64,000 nt of DNA from Planotetraspora sp. A-T 1434. GTDB taxonomy: Bacteria; Actinomycetota; Actinomycetes; Streptosporangiales; Streptosporangiaceae. The position numbers and the translations under genes are program-made. The notes under the pieces were generated by a model that worked only from the letters and a program-made list of their open reading frames with translations, searched no databases and was not told where the DNA came from. Each line of letters begins with the position of its first letter. Position 1 is the first letter of the stretch. This document shows, piece by piece, positions 45,729-54,190 of the stretch. The stretch lies in NCBI RefSeq assembly GCF_025420585.1, contig NZ_JAOEGB010000023.1:81156-145155 (forward strand), in the 5' to 3' direction.

Positions 45729-48700
45729 CCCGGTTCAAGCCGTCCCGTGCCGGTGTGATCAACATCTGGGACTACACGGACGAGGAGTTCGTTTTCGCGG
45801 ACGGCAGGCTGGTGCTGCGCGGGCACAACGGCTCGGGCAAGACCAAGGCCCTGGAGGTGTTGTTCCCCTTCATCCTCGACGGCGTGATCGACGCCCGCCG
45901 GCTCGACCCGTTCAGCGGCGAGAACCGCACGATGAAGTCCAACCTGCTCTACCGGGGTCAGGAGTCGGAGTACGGGTTCGTGTGGATGGAGTTCGCGGGC
46001 GGCGGCCGCACCGTCACCTTGATCATTGCCATGCACGCCCACAGGGACCGGCCCGACGTGAAGAGGACCTACTTCGTCACGGCCAAGCGGGTCGGCGTCG
46101 ACTTCGGGCTGCTGTCGGAGGAGTCCCGGCCGCTGACCGAGCAGCAGCTCAAGCGGGTGCTCGAACCCGGGGCGGCCCGCAACAACCCCGGCGACTACCG
46201 CGACGCGGTCGACGCCGCCCTCTTCGGCCTCGGGCGGGAACGGTACACGCAACTGCTCGACCTGCTGCTCGCGCTGCGCAGACCGCTGCTGGCCAAGGAC
46301 CTCGACCCCGGGAAGGTCTCCGACACCCTCACCGCCGGCCTGAGCCCCGTCTCCGATGACCTGATCGAGCAGGCGGCCCGGGACTTCGACAACCTCGCGG
46401 CCGTCCAGCGCCTGGCCGACGATCTCGTGGCGGCCGACGGCGCCGCCCGGGCCTTCCTCGCCTGCTACGCGGACTACCTCCAGGTCGGCGTACGCGCTCA
46501 TCTCGACCGGATCGACACCCGCGTCGAGCAGGTGGTGCTGCCGGCCGTCCAGGTCGGGGAGGCGCGGGCCGAGATGCGCCGCGCCGACGCCGCCCGGCAG
46601 GAGGCCGAGGAGGCGTGCAGGGCCGCGACGATCGAGCAGAAGAAGCTCGAGGGAAGGCTCGACGCGCTCAAGCAGCATGAGGCGTACACCGCCCAGACCG
46701 AGCTGGAGGGCCTCCGCGCGCGGGTCGCCCAAGGGGCCCAGGAGATCGCCCGGTCACGGGAGGCGAACGCCAGGAGCGCCCTCCACATCACCGATCTCCG
46801 GCGTGAAGCCGGCGAGGTCGAACAGGAGCTCACCGAGGCCCGGGAGGCCGCCGCACGGCACGCCGCCGCGCGGGCGGAGGCGGCCGAGCTCGCCGGGATC
46901 CCGCGGCACGAGGACGCCGGCCTGCAGGAGACCAGGGCGCAGGCCGTCGCACGCCTCCAGGACGTCGAGGACGTACGGCTCGGCCTGCGGAAGGTCGAGG
47001 ACGCGGAGCGCGAACGCGAGCGCGCCGGGCATGCCGTACAGAAGGCGCTGCAGAAGATCGAGGCGGGGGAGGACGCGTGCGGGCTGGCCGAGCGGGCGCT
47101 CGGTGAGGCGCTCGCCCGCGCGGAGGAGGAGCTGCGCGCCTGGGCCGGCAGGTGGGCCACGGCCACCCCTCACACCGCCGCTCACACCGCCGCTCACACG
47201 GCCGGTCACGCCGCGGACCACGCCGCCGCTCACCACTGGCCGCTGGTGAGCCACGACGACGCCGGGGCTCTGTTCGAGGGCCTGGCTTCGCTGCGGGAGG
47301 CGGGAGCGCCCAGCCTGGGAGAGGTGTTCGGAGACCTGACCGAGGTGCGGCGCACGGCGCTGACCACCGAGGCGGCCGGACTTGACGCGACGCTGGAGCG
47401 CCTCACGGCCGAGATCGAACGGCTGACGGCGCAGCGGGACGAGGTGGCGTCCGAACGTGACGACGCGCCTCCGCTGGCCGCCGCCCGGCACGCCGAGCGC
47501 GACGGGCGGCCCGGAGCGCCGCTGTGGCGGCTGGTGCGCTTCGCGGAGGAGGTCTCATCGGCCGACGCGGCGGCGGTCGAAGGGGCCCTGGACGCCGCGG
47601 GGCTGCTCACCGCGTGGATCCACCCCGACCCCGACCTCACCGCCGAGGCGGTGAAGCGAGCGGAGGCCGACGCGTACCTGCTCGCGGCGCCGCCGTCGTC
47701 GCGGCCGGGCGGGCGGACGCTGGCGAGCCTGCTGGTGCCGGAGGAGCAGAGCCTCGTCCCCGCGTCGGTCGTCGCCGAGGTGCTCGGCTCGATCGCGCTG
47801 ACCGAGGAGCTCGACGTCACCTCCGTGGCCCCGGTGATCAGCACGCGCGGCCAGTTCGGCTACGGCGTTCATCTGGGCGCGCAGGCCAAGACCGCGCCGG
47901 AGTACATCGGCGCCACCAACCGGGCGGCCCGGCGGCGGGCCCGGATCGCCGAGTACGAGCGGGAGATCAAGGACGTATCCCGGGAGCGCGAGCGTGCCGA
48001 GGCGGCGGGTGACGCGCTCCGGCAGCGGCTGGACGACCTCGGCCGGGCCCGGGTGGAGCTGAGGCCCGTCGGCAGGGACATCCACAAGGCGGTGGCGGCG
48101 CTGGCTGAGAAGTCCACGCTGCTCGCGGCCGCTCGTGACGAGCACGCGGACGCGGCGACCGTCCTCGACGCCGCGACCGCCGAGATGGACGCCGAGCGGC
48201 GGCGCCTCCGGCAGACTGCCGCGGACAGGACCATGCCGTCCGCGCCCGCCGAGGTCGAGGCGGTCGCCAAGGCGATCGGCGACTTCACGGCTGCCGCCGA
48301 ACGCGGTTTCCAGCACCTCACCGCCATCGGAAAGCTGGAGAAGGACCTCGACGCGCGGCGCCGTACGGTCGAGCGGCTCGAGGCCGAGCTCAGGACCGCG
48401 TCCGACGGCCTGGCGGAGAAGGAGGAGGCCCACCTCGGCCTCGCCGAACGCCTGGCCGCTCTCGAAGAGGCGCTCAGCGCGCCGCTGAAGGAGATCCTGG
48501 ACCAGATCAACGAAGCGGAGCTGTCGCTCGCCGCGGCGGCGGGCGCCTTGAGGTCCGCGGACCAGCGGGTCCGTGACGAGCACGACGCCCTGGTCAAGGC
48601 CACGGCCGCCTGCGAACACGGGCGTGCCACACTCGTGTCCGCCGTGCGTGAGCTGCTCGACCAGCTCGCGTCGTTCGCGCCGTTCACGCAGGCGGAGCTG

Positions 48701-50011
48701 CGGCCGGTGCTCGGCATGCCGTACGAGCCGGTCTGGCCGGACCGGGCCCGGTGGGCCGAGCCGGAGCGGGCCGCGACCGAGATCGTCGAACGGCTGGCCA
48801 AGGTGGCCGAGGTGGCCGGGTTGGACGGGGCGGACGCGGCGCTCGCCGTCCGGTCCGTCCTCCCGGAGGGCGCGGCGGAGCTCCTCCGCCTGTGCGCATC
48901 GGTCATCTCCGGGCGGCAGGCGGGCGAGACGGCCCGCAAGAGAGCGCGCGACCGGATGTCGGAGGCGCTCAAGTTGTTCGGAGAGGCGCTGAACGACTGC
49001 GAGGAGGACTACCGGCTCGACTGGGAGCAGGGAGAGTCACTCGTCATGGTCCGGGTGCATGACGCCGACGGCCGTCACCCGGTCGCAGTCTTCGCGCGGC
49101 GGGTCGCCGAGCGTGCCGAGGAGCAGGGCGTTCTGCTGGAGGAGCGGGAGCGCAGGGTCCTGGAGGACGAGTTGCTGGCCGGCCTGGCCCAGCAGATCTT
49201 CGACCGGGTCTTCCTCGCGAAGGACCTGGTCAAGGGCATGGACGCCGACACCCGGTCCAGGCCGATGTCGACGGGCACCACCGTGGGCATCCGCTGGGTG
49301 GTCTCCGACAGGGTCACGGATGCCCAGCGTGAGGTGTCCGAGCTGCTGGGACAGGACGGCCTCGGGCCCGCCCAGCTGGCCGAGCTGCGCCGGCTCCTCC
49401 GGCAGATGATCCACGAGTATCGGGCCGGGCATCCGCGTGCGACGTACAAGGAGGCGCTCTCCACGGTCCTCGACTACCGCGCCTGGCGCTCGTTCGAGCT
49501 GCGGCTCAAGGTCCCGGGGGAGGAGGAGGTCAAGCTGAGCAGGAAGCGCCACTCCCAGATGTCGGGCGGGGAGAAGTCCGCGGCGATCCACCTGCCGCTC
49601 TTCGCGGCCGCCAACGCCCTGTACGGCTCGGCCGCGGCGACCTGCCCCCGCATGATCGCGCTCGACGAGGCGTTCGCCGGCATCGACGACGTCTACAAGC
49701 CGGACCTGCTCGGACTCACCGTGCGCTACGACCTCGACGTGTTCATGACCGGCCACGACCTGTGGGTCCGGTACAACACGGTTCCTGCGGCGGCCCACTA
49801 CGACATGCACAGCGACAAGGCGTCCCACACGGTGTCGGCCATGCTCGTTCTCTGGGACGGATGCGAGCTCGTCGACTCCGCGGCCGGGTTCTCCGGCAAC
49901 GACGAGCTCGCCAGGGAACTTCTCGGGTTCACCCCGACCCGGCGCGGCCCCATCGAGGCCGTCCTGATGCCGATCGGCGGGGAGCCCGACGAGGACCGGG
50001 GCGACGCATGA
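45725..50011 (+). CDS. jetC: JetC-like SMC ATPase (TIGR02680 family), Wadjet-type complex
   Basis: 1428 aa, GTG start overlapping jetB by GTGA. Walker A 'GHNGSGKTK' at residues 33-41, signature 'SGGEKSAA' from residue 1280, Walker B 'MIALDEAF' with D1314/E1315, and 'VFMTGHDLWVRYN' (D/H loop). Long coiled coils occupy ~230-500 and ~680-1050, with a hinge-like region between. The ATP-hydrolysing core of an SMC complex that extrudes DNA loops; in Wadjet it detects small circular DNA. Anomaly: a His/Thr/Ala repeat at residues 478-503 ('TPHTAAHTAAHTAGHAADHA') in the coiled coil. The expected nuclease gene jetD is absent. Confidence 0.85.
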   Translation: MTRFKPSRAGVINIWDYTDEEFVFADGRLVLRGHNGSGKTKALEVLFPFILDGVIDARRLDPFSGENRTMKSNLLYRGQESEYGFVWMEFAGGGRTVTLIIAMHAHRDRPDVKRTYFVTAKRVGVDFGLLSEESRPLTEQQLKRVLEPGAARNNPGDYRDAVDAALFGLGRERYTQLLDLLLALRRPLLAKDLDPGKVSDTLTAGLSPVSDDLIEQAARDFDNLAAVQRLADDLVAADGAARAFLACYADYLQVGVRAHLDRIDTRVEQVVLPAVQVGEARAEMRRADAARQEAEEACRAATIEQKKLEGRLDALKQHEAYTAQTELEGLRARVAQGAQEIARSREANARSALHITDLRREAGEVEQELTEAREAAARHAAARAEAAELAGIPRHEDAGLQETRAQAVARLQDVEDVRLGLRKVEDAERERERAGHAVQKALQKIEAGEDACGLAERALGEALARAEEELRAWAGRWATATPHTAAHTAAHTAGHAADHAAAHHWPLVSHDDAGALFEGLASLREAGAPSLGEVFGDLTEVRRTALTTEAAGLDATLERLTAEIERLTAQRDEVASERDDAPPLAAARHAERDGRPGAPLWRLVRFAEEVSSADAAAVEGALDAAGLLTAWIHPDPDLTAEAVKRAEADAYLLAAPPSSRPGGRTLASLLVPEEQSLVPASVVAEVLGSIALTEELDVTSVAPVISTRGQFGYGVHLGAQAKTAPEYIGATNRAARRRARIAEYEREIKDVSRERERAEAAGDALRQRLDDLGRARVELRPVGRDIHKAVAALAEKSTLLAAARDEHADAATVLDAATAEMDAERRRLRQTAADRTMPSAPAEVEAVAKAIGDFTAAAERGFQHLTAIGKLEKDLDARRRTVERLEAELRTASDGLAEKEEAHLGLAERLAALEEALSAPLKEILDQINEAELSLAAAAGALRSADQRVRDEHDALVKATAACEHGRATLVSAVRELLDQLASFAPFTQAELRPVLGMPYEPVWPDRARWAEPERAATEIVERLAKVAEVAGLDGADAALAVRSVLPEGAAELLRLCASVISGRQAGETARKRARDRMSEALKLFGEALNDCEEDYRLDWEQGESLVMVRVHDADGRHPVAVFARRVAERAEEQGVLLEERERRVLEDELLAGLAQQIFDRVFLAKDLVKGMDADTRSRPMSTGTTVGIRWVVSDRVTDAQREVSELLGQDGLGPAQLAELRRLLRQMIHEYRAGHPRATYKEALSTVLDYRAWRSFELRLKVPGEEEVKLSRKRHSQMSGGEKSAAIHLPLFAAANALYGSAAATCPRMIALDEAFAGIDDVYKPDLLGLTVRYDLDVFMTGHDLWVRYNTVPAAAHYDMHSDKASHTVSAMLVLWDGCELVDSAAGFSGNDELARELLGFTPTRRGPIEAVLMPIGGEPDEDRGDA
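47157..47235 (+). repeat. His-rich low-complexity repeat within jetC
   Basis: The segment encodes repeated HTAA/HTAG/HAAD units, at least six histidines at four-residue spacing. The underlying DNA is a degenerate 12-bp repeat (CTCACACCGCCG). The period of four places the histidines on one face of a helix. Confidence 0.8.
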
Positions 50012-50179
50012 CGGACCTCGCTAGGCTCACTCGGCCGGAGTTCGAGCGGATGGTGTCCGGCGCGCACGAGGCTGGAGCAGACCGGCGGAGACCTGTTCCA
50101 GGTCACCGTCGCCTGCCTGGTAGCCGAGCGTCTTGCTGTGCTCGCGCGCATGGAGGCACGGGAAATTCAGCTGAAATAG
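50008..50179 (+). pseudogene. Frameshifted small ORF in the jetD position
   Basis: ATG 50008 overlaps the jetC stop by four bases (ATGA), as expected for the fourth Jet gene. The frame reads 'MTDLARLTRPEFERMVSGAH' and then degenerates. Skipping one base at about 50068 restores a good frame: 'RLEQTGGDLFQVTVACLVAE' then 'RLAVLARMEAREIQLK', ending TAG 50177-50179. The total of 172 bases is 57 codons plus one, so one inserted base would explain it. The product is short and helical and does not look like the toprim-type JetD nuclease. It may be a small accessory gene, a pseudogene, or an intact gene with a sequencing error. Confidence 0.5.
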
Positions 50180-50712
50180 CGGGCGTGACCGCACGGTGAA
50201 ATATCTGCAAGGTAGGAAAATTTCGCGCCCTCGTCTAACACCAAAATAATCCACTTTGATTCTCTTGGGCTACACAATCGGCTCTGACCAGGGACGATTA
50301 AGATCGATCCGACCCGTCCCCGCCCCCCTGGCCGTCATTCGGCGGAAGGATGGACGGCAGTTCCTTTTGACCTCCGTAGTCCGGTCGACGCAAAATGACT
50401 AAAGCGAGACGACTGCGGAATCGGGTGACAGTCATGCCGTATTCGGGCCGATGCGCCTGCCGAGGGGTGGACGCCGCCGCGGCCGAGCGGGTCCTGATCC
50501 CCGCTCGTCCGCATGACTGTCAGGCAGGGCCTTACCGTACGGGACTCTGCGAATCCGGGTCGGCGTCCCGACGTCGGCCCGGGTGACCGGGGCAGTCTGA
50601 GCACTCGCGACCGGAGGGCGCCGTCCGGACGGGCCGCAAGCCCGGGCCCTCCCCATCGCGCGTGGCGCACCCGTCACCGCGTCATACCGGTTCGACCATG
50701 AGGAGAAGCCCC
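50180..50712. other. AT-richer intergenic region downstream of the jet genes
   Basis: About 530 bp with lower GC than its neighbours, particularly at 50200-50290. No coding frame is supported on either strand. It probably contains the end of the jet transcript and the promoter of the extradiol dioxygenase operon. This is where jetD would have been expected. I see no hairpin terminator or IS ends. Confidence 0.45.
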
Positions 50713-51621
50713 GTGTCGCTACACCGCCTGACCGATATCACCCTCGGCGTCCCAAACGTTGAGGAGACAGTCGAGTACTACACCACCTACGGGCTCATCC
50801 CCCAGGAGCCGGTGACTCCGGGGGAGCACTGGTTCGGCACCGTCGACGGAGGTCCGCGGCAGCTGCGCATCGTGGAGACGCCGGTCCGCAGGCTGCTTGC
50901 CGTGGGTATCGGCGCCGACGATCAGGACGACCTGGGCCGTATCGCCGAGTCCCTGAAGCGCTTCGACGTGGCCAGCGATGTGGACGGCGACCGGCTCACG
51001 ACCACCGAACCGGTGACGGGCCTGACCGTGACCGTCTCGGTCGCTCCCCACATCCGCCCGAAGCCGGCTCCTGATCCTCATCTGCCCAACCACCGGGCGC
51101 GGTCGGTGCTCGCGATGTTGGCGGACGAGCCCGTGCGTCCGCGCAAGCTCGGCCATGTCTTTCTCGGATCGACCGACGCCGAGACCACGCAGCGGTTTTT
51201 CACGGACGGCATCGGGTTCAAGGTCAGCGATGAGGTGCGCAACGCGGCGACCTTCATGCGCTGCTCGACGGACCACCACAATTTGGTGGTGGGCGCGTCG
51301 CCGGTGAACTACCTGCACCACAGCTCGTGGGAGGTCGCCGACGTGGACTCGATCGGCCGCGCGGCGAAGGCGGTCCTGGAGGGCCACCCCGAGCGGCACA
51401 CTTGGGGCTTCGGACGGCTCGCGGTCGGCTCGAACTACTTCTACTACCTGCGCGACCCCGCGGGGAACCAGTGCGAGTACTACTGCGGGATGGACGAGAT
51501 CACCGACGACCAGGTGTGGGAGCCCGGCGTGTTCGAGGTCGGAGCCGTCTGGGGTCCGCCCATCGCCCCTTCGCTCATCAAGCCCGACGACCTTGCCGAG
51601 CTGATGGCCGGTTCGCACTGA
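50713..51621 (+). CDS. Extradiol (type I) ring-cleavage dioxygenase, VOC fold
   Basis: 302 aa from GTG 50713; AGGAGA seven bases before supports it over ATG 50698. Two VOC modules. Metal ligands are recognisable: His in 'KLGHVFLGS', His in 'YLHHSSWEV' and Glu in 'NQCEYYCGMD', the 2-His-1-Glu set for Fe(II). It cleaves a catechol next to its hydroxyls. Downstream an alpha/beta hydrolase, a hydratase, a flavin hydroxylase and an FAH-family enzyme fit a meta-cleavage pathway. Confidence 0.88.
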   Translation: MSLHRLTDITLGVPNVEETVEYYTTYGLIPQEPVTPGEHWFGTVDGGPRQLRIVETPVRRLLAVGIGADDQDDLGRIAESLKRFDVASDVDGDRLTTTEPVTGLTVTVSVAPHIRPKPAPDPHLPNHRARSVLAMLADEPVRPRKLGHVFLGSTDAETTQRFFTDGIGFKVSDEVRNAATFMRCSTDHHNLVVGASPVNYLHHSSWEVADVDSIGRAAKAVLEGHPERHTWGFGRLAVGSNYFYYLRDPAGNQCEYYCGMDEITDDQVWEPGVFEVGAVWGPPIAPSLIKPDDLAELMAGSH

Positions 51622-51829
51622 CGAGACTGCGCCAAGACCGACAGGACTGCACCGAGCCCGGGTGGAGCGCGGTCGGTTCCATGGGTTGCTGGATCACGCG
51701 CTCGCATAAGCAGCCTGCGCCTGGCGGCGCCGTCGCCGCCGGGCGCAGGCCCGTCCCCGATCCGCCGGCCCCGCCAACCCCTCCGACCTTCAGAGCATTC
51801 GCCGTACGCGGCCCAGGAGACCAAGACTG

Positions 51830-52537
51830 ATGAACAGCGACACCACGACTCAGCAGATCCAGCTCTACCCCGAGCTGCCCCTGACCCTGACGAAGACCGG
51901 TTCCGGCCGACCGGTGCTCGTCCTGCACGGCGGCCACGGCCCCGCCAACGCGGGTCCGGTCCTCGACCACTTCGAGGCGACCTCCACCGTCATGCTGCCG
52001 ACCCATCCGGGCTGGAACGGCACGCCCCGGCCGGACTGGTTCTCCGGCGTGGACGACCTCGCCAATGCCTACCTGGACCTGCTGGAGGACGAGAAGCTCG
52101 ACGACGTCGTGGTCATCGCGACGTCCTTCGGGGGCTGGATCGCGTCCGAGATGGCGCTGCGCGACCGCGGCCACCGAATCAGCAGGATGGTGCTGATCGA
52201 CCCCAACGGCCCCGAGATCCCCGGATACAAGATGCAGCTGGACTGGGAGCAGCCCGGGGGCCGCCCCATGCCCCCCAACATGCACGTCGTGTACGCCTAC
52301 GCCGGGCAGTCGCTGGGCGACCCGAAGCTGCTGCGGCGCCTGCGGCGGGTCCAGACGCCCATCCTGCTGCTGTGGGGGGAGAACGACCCGCTGTACCCGA
52401 TCGAGTACGGCCGGGCCTTCGCCGCGGCATTTGGCAACGCCCGGTTCGAGCTCATTCCCGGTGCCGCGCACATTCCGGTGCACGAGGCCCCCGAGGCCAC
52501 GTTTGCCGCCATCGACGCCTTCCTCGCCGCTTCGTGA
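51830..52537 (+). CDS. Alpha/beta hydrolase (probable ring-cleavage product hydrolase)
   Basis: 235 aa. Oxyanion strand 'RPVLVLHGGHGPAN', nucleophile 'IATSFGGWIASE' (Ser), acid 'LLLWGENDPLYPIEYG' (Asp) and base 'GAAHIPVHEAPE' (His) form a complete triad. Its place after an extradiol dioxygenase makes it a candidate for hydrolysis of the meta-cleavage product. The substrate is not known. Confidence 0.88.
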   Translation: MNSDTTTQQIQLYPELPLTLTKTGSGRPVLVLHGGHGPANAGPVLDHFEATSTVMLPTHPGWNGTPRPDWFSGVDDLANAYLDLLEDEKLDDVVVIATSFGGWIASEMALRDRGHRISRMVLIDPNGPEIPGYKMQLDWEQPGGRPMPPNMHVVYAYAGQSLGDPKLLRRLRRVQTPILLLWGENDPLYPIEYGRAFAAAFGNARFELIPGAAHIPVHEAPEATFAAIDAFLAAS

Positions 52538-52650
52538 GGCGCTCGGATGCCGGCGCCCGCGCATGCGGCGCCGGCCCGGGACCATTCCGGGCGGAGGCGT
52601 CGTGGCCCTCAGCGCGGTGGCCCGCGACAGCCCACCCCGAAAGGCCGGCA

Positions 52651-53433
52651 GTGAGCATCCGATCAGACCTGCTCATCGAACGTCTCGACCCGGTCCTCCG
52701 AGTGACGTTCAACCGCCCGGACACCCTCAACGCGCTCACCCCGGAGATGCTCCACGCAGCGGCGGATGCCGTCGAGGTGGGCGGCGGAGACCCGGACCTC
52801 CGGGCGGTCGTCATCACCGGTGCGGGCCGGGCCTTCAGCTCCGGGGCCGACCTGAGCGTGCGTGCGGATCCGTCCTACAAGGGCGGATCGGGCACTCTCG
52901 ACGGCGTGAACCGGCTGGTCCGCACGCTGCGGGAGGTGCCCAAACCCGTGCTGGCCGCCGTCAACGGCCCTGCTGTCGGGGGTGGTTGCTCGGTCGCACT
53001 CGCCGCGGACGTCATCCTCGCCCGCGAGTCGGCCTACTTCCTGCTTGCCTTCGCCAACGTGGGGCTGATGCCCGACGGCGGCGCCAGTGTGCTGGTCCCC
53101 AACGCCATCGGCCGTGCCCGTGCGGCCCGGATCGCGATGCTGGCGGAACGGGTCCCCGCGCCGCTCGCCGCGGATTGGGGGCTGATCAGTCATGTGGTGC
53201 CGGACGAAACCTTCGACTCCGAGGTGGAGCAGTTGGCCGCACGGCTGGCGCAAGGCCCGACCGTGGCCTACGCGCAGACCAAACACGCCCTCAACGCCGC
53301 GACCCTGGGCCAGTTGGAGCAGGCGTTCGCCATCGAGAAGGCGGGGCAGACCATGTTGACCGGTACGGCCGACTTCGCCGAAGGCGTCGCGGCGTTCCTG
53401 CAGAAGCGGAAGCCCGGCTTCTCCGGCAGGTGA
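52651..53433 (+). CDS. Enoyl-CoA hydratase/isomerase family protein
   Basis: 260 aa from GTG 52651. Crotonase fold: 'RVTFNRPDTLNALTPEMLHA', 'AVVITGAGRAFSSGADLSV' (first oxyanion Gly), 'KPVLAAVNGPAVGGGCSVAL' (second oxyanion hole), then 'FANVGLMPDGGASVLVP', with Asp at the usual Glu position. It likely hydrates or isomerises a CoA ester in the degradation pathway. It ends just before an IS remnant on the opposite strand. Confidence 0.9.
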   Translation: MSIRSDLLIERLDPVLRVTFNRPDTLNALTPEMLHAAADAVEVGGGDPDLRAVVITGAGRAFSSGADLSVRADPSYKGGSGTLDGVNRLVRTLREVPKPVLAAVNGPAVGGGCSVALAADVILARESAYFLLAFANVGLMPDGGASVLVPNAIGRARAARIAMLAERVPAPLAADWGLISHVVPDETFDSEVEQLAARLAQGPTVAYAQTKHALNAATLGQLEQAFAIEKAGQTMLTGTADFAEGVAAFLQKRKPGFSGR

Positions 53434-53439
53434 CGCCCG

Positions 53440-53987
53440 GTGGCGTCCGGTCGAGCGGGTGGCCGTTCCACCATGCGTCCAGCCGGATCAGGTTGAGCGC
53501 GAGCGCGGAGTGGACGCGTTCGAGGTGGACTTCCTTGAGGCCGCGGGCATGGCGGATGCCAGAGGGCAGATGCCTGCCGATTGTCCCACTCGATGCCGAA
53601 CGCGGTGCGGTCACAGCCCGCTCGGGCACGAGCCCGGGGCGAGTAGTGCCTGGCCGCTCACCTCCAGCACCTGCTTCACCCAGCCCTGCGCGGCGGCCGA
53701 GATCGCCTCCGGCGCCGCGCACACGCGCTCCCCGGCCGGCTCCAGCCGGTTGAGATCGCGGATCGGGCCCAGCACGTGTGTAGAGTCGGTGGGCTGTTTC
53801 CGCGCGCCTTGACCAGGCATTTCACGCTCAGACGGGCCAGCGGCACATCCAGCGCCCGCTTCTCCAGCCCATGGGCGACCACGCGGGACCGGAACTTGGA
53901 CGCCATCGTGTGGTCGAACCGCCGGTCGGTCAGGTTCCCGGCGAACCCGGGGCCGCCGCAACAGTGTCGGCTGCGGATATCAATCAC
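53440..53987 (-). pseudogene. IS1182-type transposase remnant
   Basis: Three minus-strand frames give consecutive pieces of one transposase: 'FRSRVVAHGLEKRALDV' (53987 side), 'PTDSTHVLGPIRDLNRLEPA' in a second frame, and C-terminal 'ALALNLIRLDAWWNGHPLDR' in a third near 53450-53560. These match the order of conserved blocks in IS1182-family DDE transposases, but a large part of the catalytic core is deleted. Frameshifts and the deletion show it is dead. It splits the ring-degradation genes into two groups. Confidence 0.85.
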
Positions 53988-54007
53988 GGAGCCTTTTCGT
54001 ATTAGAC

Positions 54008-54037
54008 GGGAAACACCGGGTTAACCTAACGTTTCCC
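54008..54037. promoter_or_regulatory. Inverted repeat upstream of the hydroxylase
   Basis: GGGAAAC (54008-54014) and GTTTCCC (54031-54037) are a perfect inverted repeat around a centre containing the palindrome GGTTAACC (54019-54026). It lies 150 bp before the hydroxylase GTG and next to the IS remnant. It may be an operator for a pathway regulator or a terminal repeat of the old element. Confidence 0.5.
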
Positions 54038-54190
54038 ACGCCTGGGTGTGAGACGGCGACGAGAAGCCGTATCGCCTCTTCATATCAGCGCCGACCGGGT
54101 CGGCGCGCCCCGGCCGGGAAGTGGATTCCGGCTGGAATTTCCTCAGCTTCGTTTCCTCCGAATGACACAAATGCCAGGGAGTGGTGCCAC

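Noticed and set aside
47157..47235. CRISPR-like array in the repetitive stretch of jetC
   Set aside because: The repeat units are about 12 bp, degenerate and in frame within a coding gene; there are no spacers of constant length.
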